Part shown: one piece after another, positions 58,061 through 64,000 of the stretch
How the letters are laid out: every line of letters begins with the position of its first letter
Numbering within the stretch: the stretch's first letter is position 1
Assembly: GCA_964345475.1 (NCBI GenBank)
Contig: CAYFQW010000001.1
Coordinates: 150,789 to 214,788, forward strand
Source of the DNA: WRIS01 sp964345475
Lineage (GTDB): Bacteria > Actinomycetota > Coriobacteriia > Coriobacteriales > Eggerthellaceae
Length of the DNA stretch: 64,000 nucleotides
Direction of reading: 5' to 3'
Made by a program: the position numbers and the translations under genes
Notes under the pieces: generated by a model
Seen by the model: only the letters and a program-made list of their open reading frames with translations
The model's database searches: none
Told to the model about the DNA's origin: nothing

Positions 58061-58657
58061 TTACTTGGAATAGAGCTCGACAATAAGCTGTTCGCGAATG
58101 TCAAGATCGATTTGATCGCGCGTAGGCAGCTCGAGCACGGAGCCCTGCAACTTCTCGATATCAACCTCGAGCCATGCAGGAACCTGCACACGCTCATTTG
58201 AAACGAGAGCACTTTTTATAACAAGCAATTCTTTGGCCTTTGGAACGACTGCAATCAGGTCTCCTGCACGAACGCGGTAAGAAGGTATGTCTACACGCTT
58301 ACCATTGACCGAGATATGGCCATGGGTAACCGTTTGACGTGCTTCTTTACGGGTGCGAGCAAAACCCAAACGAAAGACAACGTTATCGAGTCGAGACTCG
58401 AGAATCTGCATGAGGTTCTCGCCAGGTACGCCAGGCATCGACTTTGCCCTTTTGTAATACCCAAGAAACTGCTTCTCGAGAACGCCATAAATAAATTTTG
58501 CTTTTTGTTTTTCACGCAGCTGCAAACCGTATTCGCTTTCCTTGCGACGACGTTTCGGCTGACGGATTGATTCTTTTTTGCTGCTGTAGCCCATAACGAC
58601 CGGATCTATGCCGAGCTGGCGACAGCGCTTTAGAACCGGAGTTCTATTAATTGCCAT
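58061..58657 (-). CDS. rpsD: 30S ribosomal protein S4
   Basis: 198 aa, primary 16S rRNA binder and translational repressor in other bacteria. Visible: EKQKAKFIYGVLEKQFLGYYKRAKSMPGVPGENLMQILESRLDNVVFRLGFARTRKEARQTVTHGHISVNGKRVDIPSYRVRAGD (key parts MPGVPGENL, ESRLDNVV, S4 motif). No N-terminal zinc-Cys cluster, so it is the Cys-minus type. ATG 58657 with AAAGGA upstream; TTG 58675 would reuse that site as codons. Confidence 0.96.
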   Translation of the reverse strand: MAINRTPVLKRCRQLGIDPVVMGYSSKKESIRQPKRRRKESEYGLQLREKQKAKFIYGVLEKQFLGYYKRAKSMPGVPGENLMQILESRLDNVVFRLGFARTRKEARQTVTHGHISVNGKRVDIPSYRVRAGDLIAVVPKAKELLVIKSALVSNERVQVPAWLEVDIEKLQGSVLELPTRDQIDLDIREQLIVELYSK

Positions 58658-58675
58658 AGTTTTCGATCCTTTCAA

Positions 58676-59074
58676 TTACACGCGACGGCGTTTGCGCTGA
58701 CGGCAGCCGTTGTGCGGAATAGGTGTGCAATCTTGGATACTGGCTATTTCAAGGCCAGCGGCCTGCAATGAACGAATGGCGGTCTCGCGGCCAGAACCTG
58801 GACCCTTAACGAACACGGATACTTTTTTAAGACCATGCTCCATAGCCATCTTCGCTGCAGCCTCTGCAGTCATCTGTGCTGCAAAGGGAGTGGATTTGCG
58901 AGAGCCTTTAAACCCTACCGTACCAGCAGACTGCCAAGAGATCACATTTCCCTGAGGGTCAGTGATGCTTACGATTGTGTTGTTAAACGTTGATTTAATG
59001 TGTGCGGCGCCCACGGCGACATTCTTACGATCAGATCGCCTAATGCGCGTACGTGCACTTTTCTTTGCTGCCAA
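58676..59074 (-). CDS. rpsK: 30S ribosomal protein S11
   Basis: 132 aa. VAVGAAHIKSTFNNTIVSITDPQGNVISWQSAGTVGFKGSRKSTPFAAQ and the highly conserved C terminus DCTPIPHNGCRQRKRRRV are present. Platform protein of the 30S subunit. Ends one nt before the upstream-most rpsD codon and starts 10 nt after rpsM. Confidence 0.97.
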   Translation of the reverse strand: MAAKKSARTRIRRSDRKNVAVGAAHIKSTFNNTIVSITDPQGNVISWQSAGTVGFKGSRKSTPFAAQMTAEAAAKMAMEHGLKKVSVFVKGPGSGRETAIRSLQAAGLEIASIQDCTPIPHNGCRQRKRRRV

Positions 59075-59084
59075 TTAAGCTACC

Positions 59085-59453
59085 TCACTTTTTCTTTCCA
59101 CCGATTTGCCGTTTGGGTCCTTTGCGTGTACGCGCATTCGTGTGCGTGCGCTGTCCGCGAACGGGAAGTCCACGACGATGACGCAAGCCCCTGTAGCAAC
59201 CGATTTCCATAAGGCGCTTAACATTCTGCGAAACCTCACGGTGCAAATCACCTTCAACTTTGAGATTTTCTTGAATGTAGTCACGCAGCTTAGTCAAATC
59301 TTCCTCACTCAGATCATTCACCCGTGTGTTGGGATTTATCTCAGTTTCGGAAAGAATTTTTCTCGATGTAGTGGTACCAATACCATAAATGTAGGTCAAG
59401 CCGACTTCAATGCGCTTATCGCGAGGGAGGTCGACACCGACTAGACGTGCCAT
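59085..59453 (-). CDS. rpsM: 30S ribosomal protein S13
   Basis: 122 aa. ARLVGVDLPRDKRIEVGLTYIYGIG at the start, then LREVSQNVKRLMEIGCYRGLRHRRGLPVRGQRTHTNARTRKGPKR (key pieces GCYRGLRHRRGLPVRGQRT). Head protein contacting the large subunit and tRNA. Starts 19 nt after rpmJ. Confidence 0.97.
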   Translation of the reverse strand: MARLVGVDLPRDKRIEVGLTYIYGIGTTTSRKILSETEINPNTRVNDLSEEDLTKLRDYIQENLKVEGDLHREVSQNVKRLMEIGCYRGLRHRRGLPVRGQRTHTNARTRKGPKRQIGGKKK

Positions 59454-59472
59454 ATAATGACTCCTCTTTCTC

Positions 59473-59586
59473 TTAGCCCTGGCGCTGTTTATGGCGTGGG
59501 TTCTCGCAAATAACGAGGACCTTGCCCTTGCGCCGGACGATCTTGCATTTGTCGCACATTTTCTTGACCGAAGGACGTACCTTCAT
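59473..59586 (-). CDS. rpmJ: 50S ribosomal protein L36
   Basis: 37-aa protein too short to stand out by length: MKVRPSVKKMCDKCKIVRRK, then GKVLVICENPRHKQRQG. Zn ligands Cys11, Cys14, Cys27 and His32 are all present (the C+ form). AAGGAA lies 8 nt before ATG 59586. Between infA and rpsM as in most bacteria. Confidence 0.95.
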   Translation of the reverse strand: MKVRPSVKKMCDKCKIVRRKGKVLVICENPRHKQRQG

Positions 59587-59733
59587 ATTTATTTCCTTTC
59601 GGTTTGTGCAGGCCTCTTTCAAAAAAAGCCTTTCTGTATTCTTCGCTTGTATAGTTACACCCAGCCGCAGGTGTTTGTTTGTTCAGTTCGGTTCTGGGAG
59701 TCATGTCAAGCAGCGACCCCTGTTGTTTCTTGT

Positions 59734-59749
59734 TTGAACATGTGTTCAA
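59734..59749. promoter_or_regulatory. LexA-like palindrome between infA and rpmJ
   Basis: TTGAACA-TG-TGTTCAA, a perfect 7-bp inverted repeat containing GAAC-N4-GTTC, the core of the Gram-positive/actinobacterial SOS box. It lies about 150 nt upstream of rpmJ and 50 nt after infA, in a 213-nt gap that is otherwise empty. It may be chance or another regulator's site. Confidence 0.4.
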
Positions 59750-59799
59750 TGAAACACAAAAGTACACACCTATACCCATAGATGTGTTTTAGATGTATT

Positions 59800-60018
59800 T
59801 TACTTATAGCGGTAGGTTATTCTTCCACGATCGAGATCGTACACAGAAAGCTCTACCGTAACTTTATCTCCAGGTAAGATTTTGATATAGTGCATACGCA
59901 TTTTACCTGAAATATGAGCTAATACTACGTGTCCGTTCTCGAGTTCAACCTTAAACATAGCATTGGGTAAAGCTTCGAGAACTGTCCCCTCTAGCTCGAT
60001 AGCATCTTCTTTGGACAA
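59800..60018 (-). CDS. infA: Translation initiation factor IF-1
   Basis: 72-aa S1/OB-fold protein: SKEDAIELEGTVLEALPNAMFKVELENGHVVLAHISGKMRMHYIKILPGDKVTVELSVYDLDRGRITYRYK by key parts (IELEGTVLEALPNAMF, GHVVLAHISGKMR, LSVYDLDRGRI). The start is TTG 60018, which gives the exact family N terminus and has AGGAG 5 nt upstream; the upstream ATG at 60054 has none. First gene of the operon. Confidence 0.95.
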   Translation of the reverse strand: MSKEDAIELEGTVLEALPNAMFKVELENGHVVLAHISGKMRMHYIKILPGDKVTVELSVYDLDRGRITYRYK

Positions 60019-60144
60019 AAGCGCTCCTTCACGCGAATAAGATAACAGCGGCAACCAGAAATGATATCAATAAACAAAGCCTGCATGCAAATTTAGTTCT
60101 AAAGAGAGCTAAAATTCACCGAATAATCACGTGAACGGCTGCGT

Positions 60145-60312
60145 ATGGTCGATGTTAAGGGCAAGACGATGGGGCAAGCGGTCAGGCACGTGGCAGCCAA
60201 ATGTTTTTACATCGAAGGCTTGCCGAAGCCGGAAACGAACATGAACTGTATCCATCTCTGGAAGAACCTCAGCATGAGGCAGCCAGACTCCAGTATTTTT
60301 CCTCTGTCCTGA
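60145..60312 (+). CDS. Short orphan open frame, possibly a remnant
   Basis: 55 codons beginning MVDVKGKTMGQAVRHVAAKC and ending in QPDSSIFPLS. No good ribosome site (nothing like GGAGG within 15 nt). A stop closes the frame seven codons upstream. Composition is protein-like (few rare residues), so it could be the tail of a decayed mobile-element or host gene, but I recognise no family. Kept at low confidence. Confidence 0.2.
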   Translation: MVDVKGKTMGQAVRHVAAKCFYIEGLPKPETNMNCIHLWKNLSMRQPDSSIFPLS

Positions 60313-60321
60313 AAAGATATC

Positions 60322-60350
60322 TTGACAGTGTTCACTTTAGTCTATATTTT
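60322..60350 (+). promoter_or_regulatory. Promoter of the lic operon
   Basis: TTGACA (60322-60327), 17-nt spacer, TATTTT (60345-60350). It is a good sigma-70-type -35 with a fair -10. It lies 40-70 nt before the TTG start at 60391 and overlaps the reading-frame extension from 60322, showing that the extension is not coding. Confidence 0.7.
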
Positions 60351-60390
60351 TAGTTTATTGAACAATACAGGTTGTTGGAAAGGTGCGAAC

Positions 60391-62259
60391 TTGAATCTTC
60401 TCGCAAAGCTCTGCAGGGCAGTTATTGAACATACCCACGAAAACATTCATGGTCTTTCTCAAGATATAGGCGTTTCGCTTGATGCAATGGGTCCCCTCAT
60501 AGAAGAAGCTCTCGAAAAAGGCTATATCTCTCAAGAACTTCACGACAGCGTTTCACATGACAACAAGGAACACAACTCACAAAGCATCGGTAATTATTGT
60601 ATTACTGATGCTGGCCTTGAATGGCTCGAACAATTCAAAGTACAGAGCGCAATTATCCTTGCCGCTGGCCTGGGCACACGAATGGTTCCCTTTACTTACA
60701 GCACACCAAAAGGCCTTCTCTTTGTAAAGGGACAGCGCATGATAGAGCGTCAAATAGAGCACCTGCTCGAAGTGGGGATACCAGAAATCGTACTAGTAGT
60801 TGGCTACCTGGCAGAAAAATTCGAGTATCTCATTGATGCGTATGGCGTCAAACTTATCTACAATCCCGAATACGACACCAAGGGCAATCTGACAAGCTTG
60901 TACCTTGCTCGCGAGCATCTTTCAAACTCCTACATACTTGCAGCTGACCACTGGTCGGAACACAACATCTTCCACACCTACGAAGCTGATACCTGGCAGT
61001 GCTGTATATTTCTAGAAAGAAAATCAGACAAATGGTCCGCCATTCCAGGTTCCCACAACATCATTGAATCTGTTGAATACGGGACCGATAATGGATGGGC
61101 AATGGTCGGCCCTGCTCATTTTACGCATGAGTTCTCAAGAAAATACCTTGCATACCTCGAGGATTATATTGATCGCCCTGGCACCAAGGACTATTTTTGG
61201 GAACATATCCTCAAAGAGCACATTCAGGAACTCCCCTTGTACCTGAATAGGCAAGATGCGGCAGAGGTGTATGAATTCGAAACTATTGACGATCTTCGCA
61301 CCTACGATCCAAGCTACCTCAAAGGCACCAATATAGAAGTAGTAAAGGCTATAGCAAACGCGTTCGATGTCCCCTCTTCGGCTATTAGCAATGTACGGGC
61401 AATGACTGAAGGAATGACTAATTTTAGCTTCATCTTCGATCTAGAGGGAGAGAGCTATGTGTACCGGATACCGGGAACCGGCACGGATCGCCTTATAAGC
61501 AGAAAGAATGAAAAACGCAGCTATGAGCTTATGAAGCCACTCGATATAACTGATGAACTCATGTATTTCGATGAGAACTCCGGGGTGAAAATCACCCGTT
61601 TTTACCAGGCTCGTGTGGGCGACCCTTATGATGACACCGAGCTCGAAATTATGATGCAGTTGCTCAAGCGGATTCATGCTAGCCACATCAAGGCAGAATA
61701 CCGCTTCGATATCAAAGAGCGTATCGAGTATTATGAACAGCTTGCCAAAGAACGTGACTCCATTTTGTTTGAGGACTACGAAGAAGTACGATCTTGGGCT
61801 GATGAGCTTATCCGTTTTAAAGAGCGCCTTGCCATTCCCGAGCAGCTTTGCCATATCGATTATATTTACGCAAACATTCTCTTCCTTGAAAACAAGGACA
61901 TACGGGTCATTGACTGGGAATATGCGGGCAATGCCGACCCCCTCATCGACGTGGCCATGTTTTCCCTCTATACGCAATACGACAAGGAGCAGATGGACAG
62001 GGCTCTCTACCTGTACCTCGGGAAGACACCAACACGCCTTGAGGAAGCGAGGCTATATATGTACGTTGCACTTGGAGGCTTTCTGTGGAGTATTTGGACC
62101 GAATACAAACAGGGGCTCGGGGACGACTTTGGAAGCTACGCCCTCGATATGTATCGCTATATGAAAGATTACTACCGCCTGCTTAAGAAGGGTGCGTACT
62201 TGGAAGACACAATGACCGACAGCGACATCGTGGATTCGACAGTCAAAACGGAGGCCTAA
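60391..62259 (+). CDS. wHTH - LicC-like nucleotidyltransferase - LicA-like choline kinase fusion
   Basis: 622 aa with three parts. Residues 1-90: MarR-like winged helix (LLAKLCRAVIEHTHENIHGLSQDIGVSLDAMGPLIEEALEKGYI then ITDAGLEWLEQF). Residues ~92-310: LicC-type cytidylyltransferase (AIILAAGLGTRMVPFTYSTPKGLLFVKG, YNPEYDTKGNLTSLYLAREHL, AADHW). Residues ~335-600: choline kinase/APH fold (NVRAMTEGMTNFSFIFDLEG, CHIDYIYANILF catalytic loop, VIDWEYAGNADPLIDVA). Together they would phosphorylate choline and make CDP-choline for phosphocholine decoration of surface glycans. Start TTG 60391 has GGAAAGG 7 nt upstream. 1 nt before the LicB-like gene. Confidence 0.9.
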   Translation: MNLLAKLCRAVIEHTHENIHGLSQDIGVSLDAMGPLIEEALEKGYISQELHDSVSHDNKEHNSQSIGNYCITDAGLEWLEQFKVQSAIILAAGLGTRMVPFTYSTPKGLLFVKGQRMIERQIEHLLEVGIPEIVLVVGYLAEKFEYLIDAYGVKLIYNPEYDTKGNLTSLYLAREHLSNSYILAADHWSEHNIFHTYEADTWQCCIFLERKSDKWSAIPGSHNIIESVEYGTDNGWAMVGPAHFTHEFSRKYLAYLEDYIDRPGTKDYFWEHILKEHIQELPLYLNRQDAAEVYEFETIDDLRTYDPSYLKGTNIEVVKAIANAFDVPSSAISNVRAMTEGMTNFSFIFDLEGESYVYRIPGTGTDRLISRKNEKRSYELMKPLDITDELMYFDENSGVKITRFYQARVGDPYDDTELEIMMQLLKRIHASHIKAEYRFDIKERIEYYEQLAKERDSILFEDYEEVRSWADELIRFKERLAIPEQLCHIDYIYANILFLENKDIRVIDWEYAGNADPLIDVAMFSLYTQYDKEQMDRALYLYLGKTPTRLEEARLYMYVALGGFLWSIWTEYKQGLGDDFGSYALDMYRYMKDYYRLLKKGAYLEDTMTDSDIVDSTVKTEA

Positions 62260-62260
62260 G

Positions 62261-63784
62261 ATGCCCAAAAACTATTCTGAAACTGCTCGCGAACAAAAAA
62301 GCAACCAAGCTAAGAAATTCTTTATCAAGGGCATTTCAATCGCCTTGCTTTCAGGCGTCTTGTACGGCGTCTATTCAGCCTGCCTCCTTGCCGCAACTGG
62401 CTCAGGGCATTGGGGTGGATGGTATGGGGGCGGATGGTATGAAGAAGGCGTCGGCACAACAATTAATGGCCTCGTGCTTTCTTTCGCCATGGCATGTCTC
62501 ATTCTTGGAGCGCTTGGCTCGGGAATAAATGATTTTCTGAGTGCCCTTTGGATGATGGCTAAAGCGGCAGTTAATGGAAAATTCCCTGACTTCCTGCGGT
62601 CCATTAAAACAAAGCCTGGTGCAGTCATGATTGTATGCGCCGTCATCGGAGGTCCTATCGCATCGACTGCTTACGTTATTGCGCTCACTATGTCCGGCCC
62701 CATAGCAACGCCTATCAGTGCCCTCTGCCCTGCCATAGGAGCTATCTTAAGTCGCTTCCTTTTTAAGCAGAAGCTCAACTTCCGCATGATTTGCGGCATC
62801 CTCATCTGCGTTTTGGCGACATTTATGATAGGCTCGTCCGCCTTTAGCGGTATCGAAGTAGACGTGCAGTTTCTCATAGGTTTGAGCATTGCCTTCATCG
62901 CAGCACTAGGTTGGGGAATAGAAGGAGCAGTTGCTGGATACGGCACATCAGTTTTAGATTATGAAATCGGCATTACCATCAGACAGACCACTTCGGGCTT
63001 TGTCTCTCTGTTCATCTTAGTTCCAAGCCTTTTTCTCATTGCAGGGAATATTGGCTTATACCCGATGATGCTCTTCGAAGCCCTTCAGGGATCCTTGCTC
63101 GATCCGTCGACCAAGCTCCTAGCTTCACCTCTTTTCTTTTTCCTTATATCCGGATTAGCAGCCGGTCTTTCTTTCGGGTTTTGGTATAAGGGCAATAGCA
63201 TGTGCGGCACTGCCTTAGGAATGGCCTGCAACGGTACGTTTTCATTCTGGGTTCCCTTCTTCAGCTTCCTCGTCTGCGGTCTTTATTTGGGTTGGGGCTA
63301 CGTAGACGGCTCGCTTGACGTGGCCACAGGCTATGTTCTTACCCCTATTCAATGGGCGGCTGCGTTCGTCATGGTCGGGGGCATCCTTTTGATAGCAGTA
63401 AACCCACTCAAGCTCTTCAGCGGATCTTCCTCTTTGTATGAAAGTGGGGCTCCTCTCATAGATCAGGCTGAGCCTGAGCCTGCAGCTCCCCTCGATCGCA
63501 GTCCCGAGGACAAGCTTCTTCCCTTCAACTATGCCCTTTTGAAGCTATTCCCAGACGGAGCAGAAGTGGACTCTCTAAGCGCCTTAGAAGCACTTGAACA
63601 CCGTTACTCAGATCACCGACAGTTCAAGGAGGTAGCCGTAAACGAGGCCTTGATGACTGCCGAAGCGAATGGGCTCATCGAAGAGGTCGGGTACAAGCTT
63701 GACTCCAGACAGCAGCTCAGAGTTTTCTACCGAGCAACAGCTGACGGAAAAGATACTATAGAAACATACATAGGTGTCTCGTGA
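62261..63784 (+). CDS. LicB-like DMT-family choline transporter with C-terminal winged-helix-like domain
   Basis: 507 aa. Ten hydrophobic helices in residues 22-390 with DMT/EamA features: ISIALLSGVLYGVYSACLLAA, GPIASTAYVIALTMSGPIATPISALCPAIGAILSRFLFKQKLN, GWGIEGAVAGYG. LicB imports choline for LicA. After a Pro/Glu-rich linker (~395-420) comes a cytoplasmic domain (~425-507): NYALLKLFPDGAEVDSLSALEALEHRYSDHR, EVAVNEALMTAEANGLIEEVGY and FYRATADGKDTIETY, which looks like winged helix plus wing; this is a judgement by eye. ATG 62261 with GGAGG 6 nt upstream. Co-transcribed with the LicC-LicA fusion. Confidence 0.85.
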   Translation: MPKNYSETAREQKSNQAKKFFIKGISIALLSGVLYGVYSACLLAATGSGHWGGWYGGGWYEEGVGTTINGLVLSFAMACLILGALGSGINDFLSALWMMAKAAVNGKFPDFLRSIKTKPGAVMIVCAVIGGPIASTAYVIALTMSGPIATPISALCPAIGAILSRFLFKQKLNFRMICGILICVLATFMIGSSAFSGIEVDVQFLIGLSIAFIAALGWGIEGAVAGYGTSVLDYEIGITIRQTTSGFVSLFILVPSLFLIAGNIGLYPMMLFEALQGSLLDPSTKLLASPLFFFLISGLAAGLSFGFWYKGNSMCGTALGMACNGTFSFWVPFFSFLVCGLYLGWGYVDGSLDVATGYVLTPIQWAAAFVMVGGILLIAVNPLKLFSGSSSLYESGAPLIDQAEPEPAAPLDRSPEDKLLPFNYALLKLFPDGAEVDSLSALEALEHRYSDHRQFKEVAVNEALMTAEANGLIEEVGYKLDSRQQLRVFYRATADGKDTIETYIGVS

Positions 63785-63966
63785 TAATAAGCGCAAGCAG
63801 AAGAACAGATATTCCAAAATACTACAGTGATTGGTTCTTGAACCGCATCAAAGAGGCGTATGTGGATGTTCGAAATCCTATCAATCACAAGCAGGTAAGC
63901 CGTTATTCTCTTGACCCTGAAATAGTTGATGGGATTGTCTTCTGGAGTAATCATCCCCCGGCGTAG
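63781..63966 (+). pseudogene. DUF1848 protein, truncated
   Basis: The frame MIISASRRTDIPKYYSDWFL, NRIKEAYVDVRNPINHKQVS, LDPEIVDGIVFWSNHPPA is the exact N terminus of DUF1848 (usual length about 300 aa), ending at residue 61 where the family continues with FWTKNP. It overlaps the previous gene by 4 nt. The break coincides with hairpins that look like a mobile-element end (63955-63998), so the gene was probably cut by an insertion. The rest could lie beyond the window. Confidence 0.72.
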
Positions 63967-63998
63967 CCGGGGGCTTTATGAACGCAGCTCTCGCTGCG
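63955..63998 (+). mobile_element. Likely end of an IS200/IS605-type element
   Basis: Two adjacent hairpins: CCCCCGGC (63955-63962), loop GTA, GCCGGGGG (63966-63973); and CGCAGC (63983-63988), loop TCTC, GCTGCG (63993-63998). Subterminal hairpins of this kind mark IS200/IS605 ends. It begins exactly where the DUF1848 homology stops. No transposase is inside the window, so this is an inference from structure and position. Confidence 0.45.
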
Positions 63999-64000
63999 AT

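Larger units (their letters stand above)
60019..60390. other. Divergent region infA / lic locus
   Basis: 370 nt with the infA promoter on one side and the lic promoter (60322-60350) on the other. A 55-codon open frame lies at 60145-60312 (separate entry). Confidence 0.5.

Noticed and set aside
59489..59779. Minus-strand open frame of 96 codons covering rpmJ
   Set aside because: rpmJ encodes a perfect L36 in another frame of the same strand; this one has no family match and no ribosome site.
60322..60390. N-terminal extension of the lic fusion
   Set aside because: It contains a -35/-10 promoter and no ribosome site, whereas TTG 60391 has one.
1..64000. CRISPR arrays, prophage or rRNA
   Set aside because: I looked for regularly spaced direct repeats, phage structural genes and rRNA-like blocks; only the short tandem repeats listed were found.

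Overview
The window looks like part of the chromosome of an anaerobic actinobacterium of class Coriobacteriia, probably an Eggerthellaceae relative. This is inferred from gene content, not from a marker search. The main pointers are a Tat-exported fumarate-reductase-like flavoprotein paired with a small multiheme cytochrome, an infA-rpmJ-rpsM-rpsK-rpsD-rpoA-rplQ operon, an archaeal-type LeuC/LeuD pair, a Gram-positive-style Tad/Flp locus with no outer-membrane secretin, and a LicC-LicA fusion with a LicB-like transporter. Nearly all genes up to 28 kb and most after it are on the minus strand. Genes are close-packed, often overlap by 1-10 nt, and carry clear Shine-Dalgarno sequences, which I used to move several starts inward.

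Layout. 0-8 kb: glmU-prs-pth (cell-wall precursor, PRPP, translation rescue), csoR-copA copper efflux with a near-textbook CsoR operator, nhaA, and divergent long-form hpf. 8-16 kb: hisS-aspS downstream of leuC-leuD-leuB, headed by a peptidoglycan-binding-domain gene. 16-23 kb: amino-acid permease, PACE efflux protein, nitroreductase, polyprenyl synthase, tRNA-Leu, Ppx/GppA, and a DivIC/FtsB-like division protein with a long basic tail. 22.8-27 kb: ferrous iron locus feoA-feoA-feoB-feoB-associated protein followed by a DtxR-type iron regulator. 27-30.5 kb: ApgM-family protein divergent from thrC, which suggests it is the homoserine kinase of the threonine branch, plus a ModE-like HTH gene. 30.7-41.5 kb: a complete-looking cytoplasmic and inner-membrane Tad pilus operon (cpaB, tadZ, tadA, tadB, tadC, flp, three further prepilin-like genes, a large TadG-like protein) trailed by a lipoprotein, a DUF192 protein and a zinc-ribbon protein. 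The last is broken only by a 100-N assembly gap flanked by an exact 55-bp duplication.

41.8-46.5 kb: tRNA-Val, the Tat flavoprotein with a tri-heme lipoprotein, a MerR/GyrI-like regulator, and a PadR regulator with a tandem-palindrome promoter plus a NifX-like protein. 46.6-56.3 kb (minus): HhH-GPD glycosylase, folC, family-4 uracil-DNA glycosylase, alr, moaB/mog, moeA, eno, a solitary EcfT, a small helical protein and folE. 56.4-60 kb: the ribosomal protein/rpoA operon. 60-64 kb (plus): a phosphocholine locus (wHTH-LicC-LicA fusion and LicB-like transporter with a C-terminal winged-helix-like domain), then a DUF1848 gene cut short where hairpins resembling an IS200/IS605 end begin.

The most interesting material is the lic pair, in which both the enzyme and the transporter appear to carry a DNA-binding-type domain; the Tad operon with four consecutive class III prepilin-like genes and unusual trailing genes; the tandem-palindrome PadR promoter; and the flavoprotein/tri-heme pair. 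I saw no rRNA, CRISPR array or prophage.
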